Assembly (NCBI GenBank): GCA_025084515.1 | Contig: JAJAGP010000286.1 | Coordinates: forward strand, 434,001 to 498,000 | Source: Ancistrus triradiatus | Lineage: Eukaryota; Chordata; Actinopteri; Siluriformes; Loricariidae | Length of the DNA: 64,000 bases | Direction: 5' to 3' | In this document: in pieces, positions 61,101 through 64,000 of the stretch | Layout of the letters: the number at the start of each line of letters is the position of its first letter | How positions within the stretch are numbered: position 1 is the stretch's first letter | The notes under the pieces: generated by a model | What the model was told of the DNA's origin: nothing | The model's database searches: none | Seen by the model: only the letters and a program-made list of their open reading frames with translations | Position numbers and translations under genes: made by a program

Positions 61101-61124
61101 GTGTGCGCGCGCGCGCGCGCGCGC
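61053..61124. repeat. (GT)n(GC)n microsatellite
   Basis: A GT run of about 50 nt followed by a GC run of about 20 nt, with Z-DNA-forming potential. Confidence 0.95.
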
Positions 61125-63599
61125 AGCTAGTCAAATAATTACAAATACAGCTATTTTTAATCATTTAGTCAAAACTATAGCTTTTATGCTGCCCTGCATT
61201 TGTAAACCCGCACAACACTTAACAATTTCCATTGTTCACAATCTAATACGTCAACCCAACACCCGTCCTTTCTGCGCCATTGTTACGCGACATAAATAAA
61301 TATTGTCGACAAAAGCTGAAACATGTTTAATCAGAAGACACGTGGGTCTTAAATGACGCACATGTCAATTAAATTAAAGTAAGTACTATGCAATTTCAGC
61401 TTTAAAATTTTTTTTAATTAATTAATAGAATATAGAACATCGTACCTATGTTACCTTCAGTTGGGCAAAAAGAAAAAAGCCATAAATTCGCAGAGCAACA
61501 AAAAGAATTGCAAGGGAATTGCTTATAGTGTTTTATATGATTGAATGGTGTTTTCTTTAAAGAAGGTCGTGTACTTGACGTTGTTTATCCTCCAGTATTT
61601 ACATTTTTCCATCAAATAAACACAGGCTATGTAGCTCTGAATATAAAATTCTATATTAAAAAGACCTATCCGGTAATTGAACTAAAAGCATGGCTGACCT
61701 GGAGAATATCTTACAAAATAAATAAGAAAACTATTTCGCCACCATCCCCACAGCAGTAAATTACACACACAAACTATTTTCTAAAAATAACATTCTAATA
61801 AATATACAGGTCATCCAGCTTAATGCACCTTCATTATACTTGTCTGATGCACCGTTTACTCCTCCATTGTGTGGTGCTCTTTCTGTTCAGTTCCTTGTCA
61901 CTATAGTAAAAAAAAAAAATAGGGAATTGTATTTAGTAAGTCTGACATATTTGCAGCATTACCATACTTGTGATTGTATCACGTTTATGGCAAATATGTG
62001 ATTTACTGCTCTTATAAAAATAACGAAAGAACTTGATCAGGTTTTGTATGAATTTATGAACAATATTTAAAATATTATAACATCTTACAGACCTAATGTA
62101 TGTGAATAATAATGAGAAAAGTTACTGTATTTAGTTATTCATGATTGTTTTTATTCTCACGAGCCAGACAACTTCAACCATTAACAGTAAGAGAAAATAC
62201 CAATTTTCCGCTCATAAATCCATTTCAGTACGTGGCAATACGTTCACCTATTGAACTTCTGACTTTTGTTCAGAAACTTTCTTAAGACTTCAAATAAGGT
62301 CAAGCATGTGCTTATATTTTAGTTAACATATTCTTTAAGCCACATTCAATTTCACATAAAGATCTCCTGTAATTTATATCCTATCTAACCTTAAAAACTA
62401 CGTTAGCACACAGACTAGCTCGCGTTCAGATGCATTACTGTACATAATTTACATTAATCAGAGGTGTGAACGTGTGTGTGCCGTGTCTGTCACCTGTTTA
62501 GTCATTCGATTATCGTGAAGACGTTTAACCATCACAGTTGAACTTGTGAGACCTATAAGACTCTGTTTCCATCACGAGCTCCAGGAGTTATACACAACTG
62601 TGTGTCATGTATGGAAATCATCACACTTTTCTAAAATAATGTTATATGTGTTTCAATCCCACAAAGCAACTGAGTGTCGGGTCAGAGCCAAGGGCCAGCC
62701 TACACTAATAACTTTCATGTTGCCAACATACTGCCATGAAATAATGGCAATGAACTTATCTGAATCTAGCTGTCAGAACACAAACTCGCTCATACTTTGC
62801 AGACAATACTACCTCGGCCATGCATGGACCAAAACCTTCATCCCAAGTCTGAGATGCAACGTTTTAAATGTGTTTGCTTAAAGATGTCACTGTTGGCATT
62901 CATCATTGCCATAACTGACATTGTGTGCTTAGATTTCAACTTTAAACTGAATCCACGTACTTTTTCCACTTGAATACCTTTGCTTTACAAATAGCCTTAC
63001 TAGCAAGCTAAATACTAGTTCTTTACTGGTGGCTATCTCTTGATCAAAACGAATATTTCCGAATCCTTGACGTCATTACTTAGTCGTTAGCATTTTAAAT
63101 TTCCCTCGAAAACCTGTTGCAGTACTCCTCTGGTGACAGCTCCATCAAAATGCAAAATAAAGAAGCTGTTTGTTTTTTTGTTTGTTTGTTTGTTTTGTGT
63201 TTTTAATAACTGAGCCTATAATTAATCGGAACTGCTCTACTACAAGATTCATATCTGATAAATAATGGGTTAACAAAAGAAGAGAATGTTTCACTTCATG
63301 GAAAAACAACTGCAAATAAATCAAGATATAACAGTTAACTTTTTGACAATTCACAACATTCAAACATTTTCTCAGAAGCATTTCTTAGTTGACCCTTTGT
63401 ACTTTTGCACTTTTATTACATACTATTATTTTAAAAAGCTCACCACTTTAATGTTACTTATATTGTCTTTGCCTGAGACTCAATAATTCCCTGATAATCT
63501 CTTATGCATAACGGCACAAACACGTTCTGTACAATACAAATAAGAAGAATAAGGATATGAAAGAGAAGAAAGAATAAAACAACTATAGCTACCATGATA
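61125..63599. other. AT-rich upstream intergenic DNA
   Basis: No gene found. It holds the CRE at 63068-63075 and a short TTTG run at about 63171-63196. The ORF at 62546-62881 has no recognisable domain. Confidence 0.4.
63068..63075. promoter_or_regulatory. Perfect CRE palindrome TGACGTCA, distal upstream
   Basis: This is a full consensus octamer about 3.1 kb upstream of the Zic start codon, in otherwise unremarkable AT-rich sequence. Confidence 0.35.
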
Positions 63600-63686
63600 A
63601 TAGTAGTAGTAGTAGTAGTAGAAGTAGTAATAGTAATAATACTAATAATAATAATAATAACAATAACAATAATAATATGATATTTG

Positions 63687-63740
<54 letters not shown>

Positions 63741-63741
63741 G
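63600..63741. repeat. (TAG)n(AAT)n...(ATT)n array
   Basis: TAG and AAT repeats are followed, after a short spacer, by a long ATT run. The AAT and ATT blocks are complementary and can pair as a hairpin. Confidence 0.9.
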
Positions 63742-64000
63742 CCTATTAACGCTAATACTAACGCGGTGTTATTGTATTTTACAAAATGAGTAGTATAATA
63801 TCAGTCTGTTGTTTTCGAATACTCAAATACTTCATTATTATTTTATTACTAATTAAAATTATTTAATGCATTACATTTGCCACATACTGGAAAAATTACT
63901 GGGAAAAAGACTTGACCAAACTTAGATCTCTGACCTCACTTTAAACGTCCACCGTTCTACAAAGTAAAACTCCCTGTTTTGTGTAGTACAAGCCAGTAAA

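Noticed and set aside
62546..62881. 111-codon plus-strand ORF upstream of the Zic gene
   Set aside because: There is no recognisable domain or signal and the flanks are AT-rich. It is not the start of zic3, whose N terminus is Ala/His-rich.

Overview
The window looks like AT-rich, low-gene-density chromosomal DNA of a teleost fish. The evidence is a vertebrate-type split Zic zinc-finger gene, long (TA)n, (CA)n, (GA)n and (AAT)n microsatellites, several fish-type Tc1/mariner transposons with TA target sites, an L2/CR1-clade LINE with the usual fish 3' tail, and tRNA-derived SINEs ending in AGAAG-type or GAATG-type tails. The species cannot be fixed from the sequence.

Only one real host protein-coding gene is visible: a two-exon Zic-family transcription factor on the minus strand. 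Its coding sequence joins 59942-58982 to 57559-56979 and encodes 513 residues with five C2H2 fingers. Finger 5 is encoded without a second intron and has the KVRGC spacing, and the C terminus has a WYxC motif. These place it in the Zic4/5/6 class rather than Zic1/2/3. Its strongly diverged N-terminal half makes zic6 the best guess. In teleosts zic6 lies beside zic3, which would be expected to the right of this window. The name is an inference and zic4 or zic5 is not excluded.

Layout: 1-830 holds two decayed Tc1-like fragments. 830-12490 is mostly unique AT-rich DNA with one SINE (8880-9178), a ZNF143-type motif (7760) and a possible conserved non-coding block (4250-4560). 12490-33025 is a repeat-rich zone. 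It contains microsatellites, an inverted chimeric Tc1/mariner element (16048-17550), a truncated Tc1-like element (19118-19925), two same-family Tc1-like elements in direct orientation (20091-21625 and 25643-27113), an L2-type LINE (about 27390-30885), a SINE (31196-31500), an internally deleted Tc1 element (31571-32096) and a further Tc1-like element on the minus strand (32217-33022). 33025-56400 is again mostly unique DNA with scattered SINE tails, a fold-back MITE (34436-34681), simple repeats, a 148-bp tandem duplication and several blocks that read like developmental enhancers. 56450-60330 is the Zic gene with its 3' UTR, intron and CpG-rich 5' end. 60330-64000 is upstream intergenic DNA.

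The gene-poor flank, with scattered unique and possibly conserved blocks, is the usual setting of a developmental regulator. The mobile elements all carry disabling lesions and look like residents rather than active agents. I found no operon, CRISPR array, phage or novel multi-gene system. The points most worth checking are the loss of the Zic SUMO motif, the clustering of perfect CRE palindromes around the gene, the isolated CpG-rich block at 46.2 kb, the palindrome at 13.4 kb and the chimeric transposons.
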